DNA of 64,000 nt, taken from Ptiloglossa arizonensis. Taxonomy: Eukaryota; Arthropoda; Insecta; Hymenoptera; Colletidae. This document shows positions 63,301 through 64,000 of this stretch, one piece after another; within the stretch, counting starts at the first letter, position 1, and the number at the start of each line of letters is the position of its first letter. Under the pieces are notes generated by a model. The model was not told where the DNA came from. It searched no databases and saw only the letters and a list, made by a program, of their open reading frames with translations. The DNA lies in the NCBI RefSeq assembly GCF_051014685.1, contig NW_027479034.1, positions 124,001-188,000 on the forward strand, read 5' to 3'. Made by a program: the position numbers and the translations under genes.

Positions 63301-64000
63301 GCGGATTGGTCAATCCGTTCGCGAGATATGGCTGTTTGGAGGTAAGAAACGCTTGAGAAACTCAAAATTTGCGCAGTTCTGATGCTCGAAACGAATAACT
63401 AGAACGGCCTAGGGGAAGAGTGCGCATACCGTTGTAATCGGGCGAGTTTCTACTTTCATACGCAACAGAAATTTTGCGGATTGGTCAATCCGTTCGCGAG
63501 ATGTGGCAGTTTGGAAGTAAGAAACGCCTGAGAAACTCAAAATTTGCGCAGTTCTGATGCTCGAAACGAATAACTAGAACGGACTAGGGGAAAACTACAC
63601 CTACCGTTGTAATCGGGCGAGTTTCTACTTTCAGATGCAACAGAAATTTTGCGGATTGATCAATCCGTTCGCGAGACATGGCAGTTTGGAGATAAGAAAC
63701 GCTTGAGAAACTCAAAATGTTCGCAGTTCTGATGCTCGAAACGAATAAATGGAACGGCCTAGGGGAAAACTACACATACCGTTGTAATCGGGCGAGTTTC
63801 TACTTTCAGATGCAACAGAAATTTTGAGGATTGGTCAATCCGTTCGCGAGATGTGGCAGTTTGGAGGTAAGAAGCGCTTGAGAAACTCAAAATTTTCGCA
63901 GTTCTGATGCTCGAAACGAATAACTAGAACGGCCTAGGGGAAAAGTGCGCATACCGTTGTAATCGGGCGAGTTTCTACTTTCAGAAGCAACAGAAATTTT
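59462..64000 (+). repeat. Right-hand subarray, separate monomer subfamily
   Basis: About 26 monomers with variants such as GTGCGCATACC, TTAGCATACC, CTACACCTACC, TCGCCGTTCTG and AATTTGCGCAG. From about 58,180 to the window end every monomer I read has CGGGC at positions 82-86, with no CGGAC class, unlike the sequence to the left. The last monomer is cut at 64,000. There are no genes. Confidence 0.85.
62075..64000 (+). repeat. 19-monomer duplication, copy 2, with a 3-monomer loss
   Basis: 62,075-63,717 matches 58,750-60,392 at 3,325 bp. From about 63,711 (CTCAAAATGTTCGC) to the window end the sequence matches 60,911 onward at 2,800 bp. Exactly three monomers (525 bp), equivalent to about 60,390-60,915, are missing from this copy, again in register. 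Confidence 0.8.

Larger units (their letters stand above)
1..64000 (+). repeat. Satellite DNA array, 175-bp monomer, ~365.7 copies
   Basis: The sequence is a direct head-to-tail tandem repeat from the first to the last base. The landmark AAACTCAAAA occurs at 1, 351 and 526, then every 175 bp allowing for a few 1-3 bp indels, and reaches 63,883 for the 366th copy. Blocks conserved in nearly all copies, by monomer position, are: 7-15 AAAATTTTC, 25-35 ATGCTCGAAAC, 44-56 AGAACGGCCTAGG, 87-106 GAGTTTCTACTTTCAGATGC, 112-126 AAATTTTGCGGATTG and 129-145 CAATCCGTTCGCGAGAT. Variation concentrates at positions 36-43, 57-80, 84-86, 109, 127-131 and 144-160. No inverted monomer, transposon insertion or unique sequence was seen. 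175 bp is close to one nucleosome plus linker, as in many centromeric satellites. A centromeric role is inference; the repeat itself is directly visible. The family is not recognised. Confidence 0.99.

Noticed and set aside
1..64000. CRISPR array
   Set aside because: There are no unique spacers. The whole 175-bp unit repeats, and conserved and variable stretches differ by a few bases only.
1..64000. Known alpha satellite (171 bp) or another named satellite family
   Set aside because: Period and sequence differ from alpha satellite, and I cannot match it to any named family by eye. A search of satellite databases would decide this.
1..64000. Transposable element, rDNA spacer or gene remnant hidden among the monomers
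   Set aside because: The monomer register accounts for every part of the window with indels of at most 3 bp, leaving no room for inserted non-satellite sequence. No terminal inverted repeats, poly-A tails or target duplications were seen.
1..64000. A previously undescribed multi-gene system
   Set aside because: No coding capacity is present in this window on either strand. Any novelty lies in the satellite and its higher-order structure.

Overview
The whole window is one uninterrupted tandem array of a ~175-bp satellite DNA. Every monomer I read is in the same head-to-tail orientation, and neither edge of the window is an array edge. Taking the first base as monomer position 1, the 366th monomer starts at 63,883. 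That is 365 full monomers in 63,882 bp (mean 175.02 bp) plus a 118-bp partial copy. I see no protein-coding gene, tRNA, rRNA, transposon, CRISPR array or unique-sequence island. The short ORFs are by-products of the repeat.

A megabase-style satellite with a nucleosome-sized repeat, near-perfect register and higher-order blocks points to eukaryotic heterochromatin, possibly centromeric or pericentromeric. The species cannot be named from this sequence, and I do not recognise the satellite family. The consensus is about 43% GC and carries about 12 CpGs per monomer (observed/expected ~1.5). This argues against long exposure to CpG methylation and deamination.

Layout from left to right. 1-9,829: 5-, 7- and 21-monomer local duplications. 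9,830-15,425: an indel-rich zone holding nearly all length variants in the window. 15,426-19,797: repeated 5- and 7-monomer blocks. 19,798-39,556: a higher-order domain whose clearest unit is 14 monomers (2,450 bp), with copies of 14, 13 and 14 monomers and later reshuffled segments. 39,557-42,780: a 12-monomer tandem duplication in which the second copy has lost one monomer. 42,781-52,405 and 52,406-59,461: two tandem copies of a large segment, 9,625 bp (55 monomers) and about 7,000 bp (40 monomers). They differ by one 2,625-bp (15-monomer) unit that is doubled in the first copy. 59,462-64,000: a right-hand subfamily with its own 19-monomer duplication.

Each monomer contains a CENP-B-box-like motif (7 of the 9 essential bases in intact copies), a 16-bp dyad that is a perfect palindrome in one variant class, A/T tracts about 105 bp apart, and conserved AvrII and NruI sites. 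No genes work together here. The biology to read is array evolution by in-register unequal exchange, and a possible role in chromatin or the centromere.
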